Below are positions 35,864-44,808 of a DNA stretch of 64,000 nucleotides, piece by piece. The translations under genes and the position numbers were made by a program. The DNA is from AWTP1-13 sp963775835 (GTDB lineage Bacteria; Pseudomonadota; Alphaproteobacteria; Rhizobiales; Hyphomicrobiaceae): positions 10,025-74,024 of the forward strand of contig CAVZKV010000006.1 of the NCBI GenBank assembly GCA_963775835.1, written 5' to 3'. Position 1 is the first letter of the stretch. Each line of letters opens with the position of its first letter. Under the pieces are notes generated by a model. That model did no database searches and had not been told where the DNA came from. It worked only from the letters and a program-made list of their open reading frames with translations.

Positions 35864-36646
35864 CTAGCGCACGCCTCTGAGCAAGCCGCCGTCGATGGCT
35901 ATGGCCGTGCCCGTGGTGTAACGGCCGCGCGGCGAGACCAGTAGCGCCACCATGGCCGCGATGTCATCAACCGTGCCGATGCGGCCCATCGGTACCTCGG
36001 CCTCGAGTTTGGTCCGCATCAGCGTCGGGTCGGCGCCATCGGCCGCGAACACCTTCTCAAGGCGTGTGGTCTCGATGTAGCCGGGACAGATGGTATTGAC
36101 GTTGATGTCATGCTTGGCAACCTCCAGGCTCAGCGTCTTAGAATAGCCGATCACGCCACCCCAGGTTGCCACCGACAGGCCAAAGCCGGCGATAGGTTGG
36201 ATGGCCGAGATGGCCGCGATATTGAGAACGGCGCCGCCGCGCCTCTGGGCGATGATATGCGGGATCACGGCACGCGCCATACGAACGACGTACATCAGGT
36301 TTTGCTCGACAGCCCTCGCCCAGGCCGTGTCGTCGAAGCTTATAAGCTGGCCGAGCGGCGGCGCACCGTCGTTGTTGATGAGGATATCGACACCACCGAG
36401 GCTCGTAAGCGTTGCTTCGACGACGCGGGCGCAGTCGTCGGCACGGCGACAGTCTGCCGCCATCGGAACGACCTCAGCGCCCGTTTCCGCACGAAGCTGC
36501 TCGGCAGCCCGTAACAGGCCGCGTTCGCGGCGCGCCGTAATGACGATGCGGCTACCTTCGGCCGCAAGGGTGCGCGCAATGCCGTAGCCGATGCCCATGC
36601 TGGCGCCGCCCACGATCGCCACCTTGCCTTTCAGTCCGAGGTCCAT
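35864..36646 (-). CDS. Short-chain dehydrogenase/reductase-fold protein lacking the usual YxxxK
   Basis: The 260-residue protein has the SDR Rossmann start (GGASMGIGYGIA), LINNDG in place of NNAG, a conserved serine (S147 in NIAAISA) and the C-terminal motif CPGYIET. The Tyr-x-x-x-Lys active site is not found: the aligned segment reads GLSVATWGGVIGYSK, placing Ser158 and Trp162 where Tyr and Lys are expected. It may belong to a divergent SDR branch with different chemistry, or be a non-catalytic member. The start at 36646 excludes an unlikely N-terminal extension. It follows the amidohydrolase gene by two bases. Confidence 0.85.
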   Translation of the reverse strand: MDLGLKGKVAIVGGASMGIGYGIARTLAAEGSRIVITARRERGLLRAAEQLRAETGAEVVPMAADCRRADDCARVVEATLTSLGGVDILINNDGAPPLGQLISFDDTAWARAVEQNLMYVVRMARAVIPHIIAQRRGGAVLNIAAISAIQPIAGFGLSVATWGGVIGYSKTLSLEVAKHDINVNTICPGYIETTRLEKVFAADGADPTLMRTKLEAEVPMGRIGTVDDIAAMVALLVSPRGRYTTGTAIAIDGGLLRGVR

Positions 36647-36648
36647 GC

Positions 36649-37521
36649 TCAAATCGCGCCCCTGAAGCCGGCCTCCGTCAGAAAGCGCTCGGCGTTGCGC
36701 CAAAACACCTTCTCAAGCACCGCCTCTGGATAGCCTTGCGTGCGCCAATCTTTAAGGAGGCGCTCATAGGAGAACAGCGGATAGTCGGCCGCAAACAGGA
36801 TGCGATCCTGCAGCCGACGCGGGATCTCGTGCTTGAGGTCGGCCGTGTGGTACTTCGGTGACCAACCGTGCAACTCGTACCAGATATTGCGCTTGTGCAA
36901 GAGCACGGCAATGACCTCGGCTTGCCAGGGCCAACCCGGGCGCGCCGCCACGATCTTGAGCTGGGGGTTATGGGCGGCCACCCAGTCGAGATGGCGCGGG
37001 TGGCAATAGTCAAGGATGACGCCAGCGCCACCAGGAAGGCCGGCACCTAAGCCGGTCGTACCAACAAAGATCAGAACGGGAATGCCGGCTTCGGTACACA
37101 GATCATAATAGGGCTGATAGAGGGGATCGCTCGCTGGCGGCGAGAGTGAGGCGGAGACGGCAAAGCCCAGAAATCCGATGCGCTTGTCGATGCAGCGGCG
37201 CAGCTCCTTGACGCCCGCTGGTCCGGCCCGCTGCGGATCGACGTGGATCCAATGCCCGAGAATGACATCGCGGTGATGCCGCTCCGTCTCGAAGCCGTAA
37301 TCGTGCAGCGCGCGCATCTCCTCCATGGGTCGATACTTCGCGTAGCCTAGGTCAAGAATAACGCGCACACCGCTTTGCCGAAAATGCTCAGCCATCTCGG
37401 CCTCGGTGTGGTAGGTCGGCTCGGAGTTCCAAGTGCCGCGCTGCTGGGCCAGCTCCTTCTCGGTCTGTAGCGGATAGCCGCGACGCGTTCCCCAGTGCGA
37501 ATGCACATCAATGAGCCTCAT
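36649..37521 (-). CDS. Amidohydrolase-2 family protein (ACMSD-like)
   Basis: The 290-residue TIM-barrel protein has the metal HxH motif at its N-terminus (IDVHSHWG, H7 and H9), a mid-chain DYCHPRHLDWV segment with a likely metal histidine, and a late aspartate (LFAADYPLF). The family contains metal-dependent decarboxylases and hydrolases acting on aromatic or ring-cleavage acids. The start at 37521 begins the first strand and has GAGGG upstream. It is the first gene of the minus-strand operon, directly followed by the SDR, the thioesterase, the ligase and the transporter. Confidence 0.85.
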   Translation of the reverse strand: MRLIDVHSHWGTRRGYPLQTEKELAQQRGTWNSEPTYHTEAEMAEHFRQSGVRVILDLGYAKYRPMEEMRALHDYGFETERHHRDVILGHWIHVDPQRAGPAGVKELRRCIDKRIGFLGFAVSASLSPPASDPLYQPYYDLCTEAGIPVLIFVGTTGLGAGLPGGAGVILDYCHPRHLDWVAAHNPQLKIVAARPGWPWQAEVIAVLLHKRNIWYELHGWSPKYHTADLKHEIPRRLQDRILFAADYPLFSYERLLKDWRTQGYPEAVLEKVFWRNAERFLTEAGFRGAI

Positions 37522-37552
37522 GGAGCCCTCACTCACCACATCAACGTCTCAA

Positions 37553-37565
37553 CTAGCCATGCTAG
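37553..37565. promoter_or_regulatory. Palindrome upstream of the catabolic operon
   Basis: CTAGCCATGCTAG is a 5-3-5 inverted repeat about 30 bases before the amidohydrolase start, in the divergent gap to the dehydratase gene. It is a candidate operator. No regulator gene is adjacent, and a 5-bp arm can arise by chance. Confidence 0.25.
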
Positions 37566-37838
37566 CCTCGACCGCGCCGCTGGCGAAGAAAGATGTACTA
37601 GGCTCCAGTGGCCGGTCAGGGACCAGCTTCGCGAGCGATCACCACGATCCTGCGTCCGATCGCCGACCGGATCAACTCCCCGATCAGGTTTGGAATGACC
37701 GACCCATCGGCTGCGGCACGGCGATGTTGGCTCGACTCCCGCCTCGAGAACGTGCGTTGCTTGACCCGCTTGGACCTGAGCAATGAAGATGCCAAAGTAC
37801 TGACAATGAATTCGGCGCAAGAAGCTTCCGGAATTGCC

Positions 37839-38789
37839 ATGTCAGACCTATTGATTTTGGTGAACCGAGAGGAGATCGCTCGGTGCGAGACGCTCATTAG
37901 GCCTTATGTGCGGCGCACGCCAACAATAGAGGTCGACGGCACCGATCTCGGTCTCGGCCCGTGCAAGCTCTGTCTCAAGTTGGAGTTGCTCCAGCACTCC
38001 GGCTCCTTCAAGGCCCGTGGGGCCTTCACAAATTTGCTTGCCCGCAAAGTGCCCGCGGCGGGCGTCGTCGCGGCCTCAGGAGGCAACCATGGCGCCGCCG
38101 TCGCCTACGCGGCCATGCGGCTGCAGATCCCCGCCAAAATCTTCGTTCCGAGCGTGTCGTCGCCGGCTAAGGTTGAGCGCATCCGTGAATACGGTGCCGA
38201 TCTCGTCATCCGAGGGGATCGCTATGCGGACGCGCTGGCCGCAAGCGAAGCCTGGATGCAACAGTCGGGTGCGATGCCCGTGCACGCCTTTGACCAGCCC
38301 GAAACGATGCTCGGCCAAGGCACTCTAGGCCTGGAACTTTATCAACAGGCGCCGAATATTGACACTTTGCTGGTTGCCGTCGGCGGCGGCGGCCTGATCG
38401 CGGGAATTGCCGCATGGTACAGTGGCTCTATCAAGGTCGTTGGCGTCGAACCCTTTACCGCGCCAACGCTGACCAAAGCGTTCGCGGCCGGCCGTCCCGT
38501 CGAGGCGGAAGCAGGCGGTGTGGCCGCGGATTCGCTAGCACCGCGTCGCGTCGGTGAGCTGGTATTTCCGATCGCTAGGAAATATGTAGATGACACGGTG
38601 CTGGTGACCGATGATGCGATTGGGCAAGCACAGCTAGCACTCTGGCGCACGTTGCGTGTCGTCGCGGAGCCGGGCGGCGCAGCAGCGCTCTCGGCACTGA
38701 CCTCCGGGGCCTACCAAGCGCGGTCCGGAGAACGCGTCGGCGTCATCGTCAGTGGCGGCAACACCACCGCCGTCGACTTCGAGCGGTGA
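37839..38789 (+). CDS. PLP-dependent threonine/serine dehydratase family protein
   Basis: The 316-residue fold-type II PLP enzyme has the lysine motif SGSFKARGAF (Schiff-base Lys), SGGNHG and the phosphate-binding glycine loop VGGGGLIAG. It lacks the C-terminal regulatory domain of biosynthetic threonine dehydratase, so it is the catabolic or short form (threonine/serine dehydratase or a related racemase). An ATG at 37806 is an alternative start giving 327 residues; 37839 gives the usual distance to the RRTP motif. It is divergent from the catabolic operon; a functional link is not shown. Confidence 0.87.
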   Translation: MSDLLILVNREEIARCETLIRPYVRRTPTIEVDGTDLGLGPCKLCLKLELLQHSGSFKARGAFTNLLARKVPAAGVVAASGGNHGAAVAYAAMRLQIPAKIFVPSVSSPAKVERIREYGADLVIRGDRYADALAASEAWMQQSGAMPVHAFDQPETMLGQGTLGLELYQQAPNIDTLLVAVGGGGLIAGIAAWYSGSIKVVGVEPFTAPTLTKAFAAGRPVEAEAGGVAADSLAPRRVGELVFPIARKYVDDTVLVTDDAIGQAQLALWRTLRVVAEPGGAAALSALTSGAYQARSGERVGVIVSGGNTTAVDFER

Positions 38790-38923
38790 ACAACGGAACA
38801 GTGGATCACGTTGACGCGTGAACTCCTTCTCGGCAGCCAACGGTTCACGACGCGTCCTCAGTAATTCCTCGGCGCTCTTGTTGTTCGCTAACGCAGTGGC
38901 CGCAGCGGATGCCACCGCCTTTG

Positions 38924-39277
38924 TCATGCGTGACCCCGCCGCCACGTGCGCTCGGGCGCAGGGCATAGCCTCATCGTCAAAGCGAACGGGCGGGTGAAGC
39001 TGAACGCATCGCTGGCGTGACGCGCGTCCCAGCTCATCAGGTCGAGATCCCGGCCCACGGCCTGCGCCTTGTCGCGGCCGGCGATAGCCTCGATCAGGGT
39101 GAGCGCCGTAGGCATCGAGCCACTGATACCCGTCGTCGTCACCACGCCCTTATCAACAACCAGTCGCCGGTTCGCGACAAAGTGGATCGCGGGATATTTC
39201 TTGCGCAACTCCTCGAGATAATACCATCGGCTCCCGCGCAGACGCCCACTTCCCTTCATCGCACTTGGCGGCCGCAT
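38924..39277 (-). pseudogene. DJ-1/PfpI-type domain remnant
   Basis: A 117-residue frame reads WYYLEELRKKYPAIHFVAN, then RRLVVDKGVVTTTGISGSM and TLIEAIAGRDKAQAVG. This matches the second half of DJ-1/PfpI-like amidotransferase-fold proteins. The first half with the nucleophile cysteine is missing upstream, and there is no ribosome site. It is most likely a truncated fragment. Confidence 0.5.
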
Positions 39278-39457
39278 CCAGGGCTACCGCGAGTTTGGTC
39301 TGTTGCCAAAGCTTCGACCGGTAGGGTAACCCTTCTATTGGAGCCCAAGTTCGGTTTCGAGTCGAGGGAGCAGCAGCCTACTCGCCGGCTGAAGATTGTC
39401 ACTGGCAATCAACTCCGCAAGGCTGCTGTTTTGCATTTCGATGAGACGGCAGCCCGC

Positions 39458-40600
39458 ATGTCCCACCCACGTCGGAGTACCATCGTAACGCGCATCTTGC
39501 CGGCGTTAGGAATCGCGGTCGCCGTGGCTTTCGCTGCGGCCGGCACCGGTGGTCTTGGCTTGGTGACACCCGGACTGGCCCAGGCGGGAGCGCTCAGTAA
39601 AGCGCAGGCGGCAGCAGGCGCGGCCTACGCGAAGGCCTTGCGCGAGTTCAAAGAGATCCTCGCCGAGCGGCGCGCGCAGATCGATGCCAAGCAAGCGCTG
39701 CCGAACCTTCCCGGGCAAGCCATTTACCTCGCCCGCATCAAGGTTATGAGTACCTACAAGGACCTCACCGACGTACTGCCATCGCGCATAGGGCGGCCCA
39801 ACAGGTTCGGCGTTCCGCCAGCCTACTTCGATGCCGACATCGAGCCCCTGATCGAGGAATATGGCGCGCTCTTCGGCGTCTTGCAGGCGCCGCCGTCACA
39901 CGCGCAGGCCTCCAGCACACCCTTCAAGGACGTCGTCGATCTCGGCACGGTGATTGCGCGCGCGAAGGGCCTTGATGCCGCGACCGCCGACGCGGCAGGC
40001 CGCATCAGCCTCGGGCTTTTCTTTGCGGAGACGAACGGCAACCAGAACATCGGCAATGCTCGCTCCAACACGTATAAGGGCAGCCTACAGACCGGCGTCA
40101 CGGAAGATCGAAACGGGAGCAAGGCGTGGGCGGCGATCAAATCGAGGGTCGCCGCGCTCGATCCTGTGGTTGCCACCCGCGATGACAAGGAGGCGGCGCG
40201 CGTCGGCAATGGCGACCAGCGGTTCAATCATTGGACCGCGGTGCGCAACGGGCTGATGAACGCCCATGCCGACCTGTTCCCGCAGATCCCGGCGATCGTG
40301 AAGATGCTTCCCGATCAGATCGATCAGATGAAGCTATTTGAGCTGATCCAGATCATCCCTACACCGACGCGCGCCGCGCTCGCGTCGGGCAACTTCGCGG
40401 CCTATCGCATTTCAGACGCGCGGATCATGGGATTCCTGCGCAACAACAGCATTTTTACTTTCGGCAAGGCGGACCGCGCGAGAACCTCCGCGACCTTTCG
40501 CGAAATCCTCGATGCGATGTGGCTGTTCAACGACAAATTCAAAGGCGCACAGGCAAGATTCGAAGAGGTCAAAGCTCAAGAGAGGGGTCGGGCCCGATAG
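39458..40600 (+). CDS. Exported protein of unknown function, 380 residues
   Basis: An N-terminal signal-type segment (ILPALGIAVAVAFAAAGTGG, cleavage near LAQA) is followed by a helical region rich in Ala, Lys and Glu and then a soluble domain. The central stretch LGLFFAETNGNQNIGNARSN, followed by TYKGSLQTG, has a glutamate and glycine/asparagine pattern that recalls lysozyme-like muramidases, but the match is too loose for a call. No family is recognised. There is no close co-directional partner, so it is probably monocistronic. Confidence 0.6.
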   Translation: MSHPRRSTIVTRILPALGIAVAVAFAAAGTGGLGLVTPGLAQAGALSKAQAAAGAAYAKALREFKEILAERRAQIDAKQALPNLPGQAIYLARIKVMSTYKDLTDVLPSRIGRPNRFGVPPAYFDADIEPLIEEYGALFGVLQAPPSHAQASSTPFKDVVDLGTVIARAKGLDAATADAAGRISLGLFFAETNGNQNIGNARSNTYKGSLQTGVTEDRNGSKAWAAIKSRVAALDPVVATRDDKEAARVGNGDQRFNHWTAVRNGLMNAHADLFPQIPAIVKMLPDQIDQMKLFELIQIIPTPTRAALASGNFAAYRISDARIMGFLRNNSIFTFGKADRARTSATFREILDAMWLFNDKFKGAQARFEEVKAQERGRAR

Positions 40601-41018
40601 TCGCCGCAAGCATGACGCCGCAGCCTTATACGCGGGCGGTTCCTGATCTGACCGCTACCTACTTGCTAGGACGGCAAACTTTGGATGCCGCGATGGTCAG
40701 GTACGGCATCATTTCAATCTAACTGGTGGGTTACGGCATGATCCCGCCATGGGCTACCATATGCGCTGCTTCTCAACAGACAAAAGAGAGATCACACCTT
40801 CTATCTTAGAGAAGTCGCTTTAGAAGGCTATCTTAGAGAAGTCGCTTTAGAAGGCCGACCCCCACTGGAGAGCGCCGCCTTTGCACGGCGCACACCCGGG
40901 GTGGACTCTCTGGGTTGCATCGTGACGATCCTCCCCGCTGAAAAAAGTTCTACGCGTCTACGCCGGAAGGTCAATGCGATGCTATTGATGGCCGATCGCA
41001 ATCGGCATCGGGGTAACA
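40601..41018. other. Intergenic region holding a 27-bp tandem duplication
   Basis: No gene is supported here. Composition is less GC-rich than the flanks, and it contains the exact tandem repeat listed at 40801. Confidence 0.5.
40801..40854 (+). repeat. Exact 27-bp tandem duplication
   Basis: Two identical head-to-tail copies (40801-40827 and 40828-40854) begin CTATCTTAGAG and end TTTAGAAGG. There are no further copies, which suggests a recent single duplication in intergenic DNA upstream of the MAPEG gene. Confidence 0.95.
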
Positions 41019-41408
41019 ATGACGGTTGAACTCAAGATGCTCGCCCTCAGTATTGTCCTTGGGTTAGTGCAAATCGTATTGGCGTCGCACGCTGCAAGCG
41101 TGCAACTCGGCTATCTCTGGACGGCGAGCTCTCGCGATGAGGCTATGCCTCAGTTAGCCGGAGTGGCGGGCCGGCTGGCAAGGGCGTTGCAAAATTTTGT
41201 CGAGACGTTTCCCCTGTTTGCGGCAGCCGTCCTAACAGCGCATGTTGCGGCCACGCACAGTTGGATGACCGAATGGGGTGTTCAGCTGTATTTTTGGGGT
41301 CGCGTCGCCTATCTCGCCTTGTACGCAGCAGGCGTTTTTCTGCTGCGCTCCCTTACATGGAACGTGGCGACGCTCGGTATCGCCTTAGTCCTTCTGTCGC
41401 TGGTCTAA
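41019..41408 (+). CDS. MAPEG family membrane protein
   Basis: The 129-residue protein has four hydrophobic segments and the MAPEG pattern with the loop RLARALQNFVETFPLFAAAV and YFWGRVAYLALYAAG. Bacterial MAPEG proteins of this type are glutathione- or lipid-linked membrane proteins of poorly known role. The start at 41019 is the natural N-terminus. It stands alone between two intergenic regions. Confidence 0.88.
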   Translation: MTVELKMLALSIVLGLVQIVLASHAASVQLGYLWTASSRDEAMPQLAGVAGRLARALQNFVETFPLFAAAVLTAHVAATHSWMTEWGVQLYFWGRVAYLALYAAGVFLLRSLTWNVATLGIALVLLSLV

Positions 41409-41677
41409 CCATATCTCGACCATCGGAACTGACGATTGCTCAGGTTTGCATTGGCGTTCTGTTGCTCGTGATCATTCGCTCGCTGAGCGAGAGGAAAAGT
41501 CGACTTTGGGCACCGGCCGGGGCAACCTCGGCGGCGCCGCAGTTGTTCCAGTGGACCCCTACGGACGCGGGCTCGCGATGCCGTTCGTGACCCGTTGCTG
41601 CCGACAGCGTAGGCCGATCTTGCCCCGCTTCGTCATCTCCGGTAACGGTCGCCGCGTCACATGTTGGGGAGCCACCG

Positions 41678-42502
41678 ATGAGTGAAACTCGCTTGCGCGA
41701 AGGTGCCGGCTTCTTTGTGTACTCCGACAGCACGGCACAGGCACGCCGGGCAATTCGTGTTTTCTACTCGTGCCCACAGTCTGGCGTTCGCGACGCTCCC
41801 ATCATCATTGCGATGCATGGGATGGACCGAGCTGCAGCCGAGTTTCGCGACGTCATGGCTGCGCAGAGTACACGCAACGGGCAAATAGTCTTGGTCCCGG
41901 AATTCGACGCACACCAGTTCCCTGACTTCTATGCCTTCAACTTCGGTGGAGTGCGTCTCCCTCCACCCTGCAACACCGTGCTTCCACGAGAGCATTGGAA
42001 TTTTGGCACAATAGATAGATTGTTCGCGCACGTCCGTGACTCGATCGGCTCAAACAGAAGGTCCTTCGGTCTGTTTGGCAACTCGGCGGGTGCTCAGTAC
42101 GTGCTGCGATATCTCGCGCTCACTGAGGCTCCTGCGGTTGACGCGGCTGTCGCTGCAAACTGCGGGGTCTATATGTTGCCCGACCTTACCGCCGAATATC
42201 CAGTCGGTATGGGTGGCCTCGATCTCGACGATGGGCATCTGCGAAGGTACCTTGGGCGTCGCCTTGCGATCTTACTCGGCGATGCTGACAACGATCCTTC
42301 TGCCCCGGACCTGCCCCGGATGGACTACGCTATGGCTCAAGGGCCTCATCGACTTGCGCGCGGTCTATGGCATTTCGAGCACTGCATGAAGCTCGCCGAC
42401 AGCTTTGGAGTGCATTTTGGCTGGAGGCTTGAAATCGCGCATGGAGCCGGGCACGTCGGCCAACAAATTTACGACCAAGGTGCCGATATCCTGAAGGGTT
42501 AA
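41678..42502 (+). CDS. Alpha/beta-hydrolase-fold protein (esterase/PHB depolymerase-like)
   Basis: The 274-residue protein has a nucleophile elbow GNSAGAQ, an oxyanion region HGMDRAAAEF, an acid site in LLGDADNDPS and a late histidine in HGAGHVGQQ. This is a complete Ser-Asp-His set. It has no signal peptide, so it is cytoplasmic. The substrate is unknown; the layout resembles carboxylesterases and polyhydroxybutyrate-depolymerase-like hydrolases. Base composition is slightly less GC-rich than the operons. Confidence 0.8.
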   Translation: MSETRLREGAGFFVYSDSTAQARRAIRVFYSCPQSGVRDAPIIIAMHGMDRAAAEFRDVMAAQSTRNGQIVLVPEFDAHQFPDFYAFNFGGVRLPPPCNTVLPREHWNFGTIDRLFAHVRDSIGSNRRSFGLFGNSAGAQYVLRYLALTEAPAVDAAVAANCGVYMLPDLTAEYPVGMGGLDLDDGHLRRYLGRRLAILLGDADNDPSAPDLPRMDYAMAQGPHRLARGLWHFEHCMKLADSFGVHFGWRLEIAHGAGHVGQQIYDQGADILKG

Positions 42503-42596
42503 AGTCAATCGCAACGTTTGGGTTGCTCGGGGGCAAGTCACCCCATTTTCGCTTGTTCGCTGTCCGTCCCGTGAGCCACCGCAGCGGAACGCTCTC

Positions 42597-42811
42597 ATGG
42601 CCGCGTGCACGATGTCTGTTAGTGGCCCGGCCGCGCTCGCCATCTCGAGCGCAGTGGCGGCGGCGATCGGCAACGGCGTCGGTTTCAGCCAAGGCCTCGA
42701 CTTCGGCGCCTGGTCGAAGCGGCGATCGCACTCGCCAATAAGCTCGCACGCATCGCCCGGGCGCTACTGGCACGCGGCCACGACTATGAGCCGAGAACAT
42801 CAATTCGGTAG
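42597..42811 (+). mobile_element. IS110-family transposase remnant
   Basis: One frame reads AISSAVAAAIGNGVGFSQGL and DFGAW, the domain before the catalytic C-terminus of IS110/IS1111 transposases. After a shift it continues VEAAIALANKLARIARALLA, the C-terminal helix of the same proteins. The middle part (GLVPRQ to the RYLR block) is missing, so this is an internally deleted fragment. No terminal ends of an insertion sequence are seen. Confidence 0.7.
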
Positions 42812-42998
42812 CCGCGCACTTCCCGTTGTTGGGGTAGACCCGACGCTCTCGGGCTGAGCGTAGACGCGTGCTGCGACCCAGTAGGGGTGTCGATTGTCGA
42901 AACCTGCTCCACCGAAACGACGTGAAACGTCTTGCCCAGTTGATCCTTCACCGACTGAGCAACGATCTGCCCTTGTTGTGGACTTTTAATGTATTTCT

Positions 42999-43793
42999 TT
43001 AGGCAGCTGCAGACACGATCCAGGTGGCGGCCTTAAGGCTGATGTCGCGGTCACCTGCATTGGCTATCAACACCGCCCGAACCTTAGGTTCGACGCTGGA
43101 AATGAGCGCTGGCGTTTCCCGTAGGAGTTTCCCGAGGGCCCCCACCTTCGTCAGCACCGCCATCATCGCGTCGAGGTTTCCGCTCGAAACTCTCGCATCG
43201 CACGCCTCGATCTCTATCTTGGCAAAGCCCGCCGACCGCAAAACGTCCAACACATAGTCGCGTTGCTCGAATTTGAAGGGTGTCTTGTCGATTGGGATAT
43301 CGAGCCCCGCAGCCTGCAGGGGAACGAAATCGAGTTCATTTTCTTCCAGCGATCGCCAGCACACGAACGCAAGTCGGCCACCGCGCCGGGTTATCCGGCG
43401 AAAATTGGCAAAGGCGGCAACGGGGTCGTCAAATGCCATGACGCCGAATCGGGAGTAGACGCCGTCTGCCATCTCGTCCGGCAGGGTTAGGGCGGCGGCG
43501 TCGGCCTGTATAAGTTGAACTTGGCCTAGGGCGGCAGTTCTGGATCGTGCAACTTCGAGAACGCGAGGCGCAATATCTACACCAATTACACGGCCTAACG
43601 GCCCGACCCTGCTTGCGAGCTGTTGCACAGTCTGGCCTGCCCCACAGCCGATATCGACAATTGTCTGACCGAGTTCCGGGGCAAGCGCATCCATCGCGGC
43701 CAAACCGAGGGGCGACAATTGCAGATCCAGGAGATCCGCCACTTCACCCCTGGCATTGTCCGCCAATTCCAGCGATGACGTTTGTGCTGCCAT
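42999..43793 (-). CDS. Class I SAM-dependent methyltransferase (UbiE/COQ5-like)
   Basis: The 264-residue enzyme has motif I VDIGCGAGQTVQQL with the usual GxGxG loop, motif II VIGVDIAPRVLEVA and a later RRGGRLAFVCW segment. It should transfer a methyl group from S-adenosylmethionine to an unknown small molecule. The ATG at 43793 was preferred to a TTG two codons upstream. It is not in an operon; an IS110 remnant lies just downstream. Confidence 0.85.
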   Translation of the reverse strand: MAAQTSSLELADNARGEVADLLDLQLSPLGLAAMDALAPELGQTIVDIGCGAGQTVQQLASRVGPLGRVIGVDIAPRVLEVARSRTAALGQVQLIQADAAALTLPDEMADGVYSRFGVMAFDDPVAAFANFRRITRRGGRLAFVCWRSLEENELDFVPLQAAGLDIPIDKTPFKFEQRDYVLDVLRSAGFAKIEIEACDARVSSGNLDAMMAVLTKVGALGKLLRETPALISSVEPKVRAVLIANAGDRDISLKAATWIVSAAA

Positions 43794-44156
43794 ACCCAAC
43801 TCGAAGCCTTACGCAGTGAGGTTAATTGCTGACCATTGATCACGTCAACGCGCGCCAAGACTGCCCTTGACCGAGAGCCGCGGAAAGTTCGGTTCGGTCA
43901 AGCCTTGGAGCGCGATCACCAACAACGGGCCAAAATTAGTGCGCAGCCGAAGCATGGACGAAGTCCACATCATGTCCCCACCGCGCTTAGAACTGCAGGG
44001 GCATCAAAGTGAATATAGCCCGCCTCGACTTGGATCTGGCGGTCCAGTTGCGAGGCGAAGTCAAAGGAAAGCTGGCGACGCTGAACCTGTCAGGTCGACC
44101 CGCCGGCATGATAGGGTGGCCTAACCTTGAACGGCTCAATGCACGAAGGAGGTTTT
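43794..44156. other. Region without a supported gene
   Basis: No credible frame is seen. The right part must hold the promoter of the small gene at 44157. Confidence 0.4.
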
Positions 44157-44354
44157 ATGCCCGACCCAGCAAAGCTAACCGAACTTGAACAGCGCATCCG
44201 GGCGGTGCGTGAAAATATCCGCGTTTTGACTGAACAGGCCGCGGCCTATTCCGGTGCAGCGGACGAGGAGCGCAGCGCGGACCGCATTTCCGAGCAGGAC
44301 GCGCTGCTTGCAAAGCTCCTCGAAGAGCGCGAAGCATTGACGGGTCAGAAGTAA
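44157..44354 (+). CDS. Small coiled-coil protein, conserved in Rhizobiales-type genomes
   Basis: The 65-residue protein starts MPDPAKLTELEQRIRAVREN and is almost all charged helix with heptad spacing, followed by QAAAYSGAADEERSADRISE. This is the layout of short proteins common in Bradyrhizobium-like genomes. A near-perfect AAGGAGG lies six bases before the ATG at 44157. Function is unknown. Confidence 0.7.
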   Translation: MPDPAKLTELEQRIRAVRENIRVLTEQAAAYSGAADEERSADRISEQDALLAKLLEEREALTGQK

Positions 44355-44646
44355 CCGTTCGCGCACCTTGTTCTGCTTGTTTGCGATGGACCTGCGGTGT
44401 CGTCTGGGCCCGGTTCAATCTCCGCATTGTTGCGAGGGGGGATCGTCGCGGTGACCGGTTAGAACGTCTGCTTGTCGAGGTCGTTCGCCGTTCGACGACC
44501 TGAAGAGACACCCTGTTGGTCGCGGCCGCGTTGTTTGCTGGCGCCGGTGCCAGTTTTGTTTTCTGCGTGACGGCGACAGTGAGTGCCGCGCAGGCCCTCA
44601 GTGCTAGTGCGTTGAGCCGACGCGACACTGACCGCTGCGGCCACTA

Positions 44647-44808
44647 CTAGCCGGGCGGAGCCCAGGGAGGTGAAGGATCCTGCGGCCCGTCCCATCCCGG
44701 GGCACCCCGTTCCGAGCGGATATCTGCGGCGATCGCAGGCCCTGAGATCGAACCAAAGACCGTCAACATGAAAACTGACAGCGCTATCAACTTCTTCATG
44801 ATCATCAT
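44647..44808 (-). CDS. Small exported peptide, hypothetical
   Basis: The 53-residue frame has a textbook signal peptide (MKKLIALSVFMLTVFGSIS, cleavage at AIAA) and a short proline-rich mature part ending DPSPPWAPPG. AGAAGG lies directly before a cluster of three ATGs (44808, 44805, 44799), so the exact start is uncertain. The mature peptide would have only about 24 residues. No family is recognised. Confidence 0.5.
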   Translation of the reverse strand: MMIMKKLIALSVFMLTVFGSISGPAIAADIRSERGAPGWDGPQDPSPPWAPPG

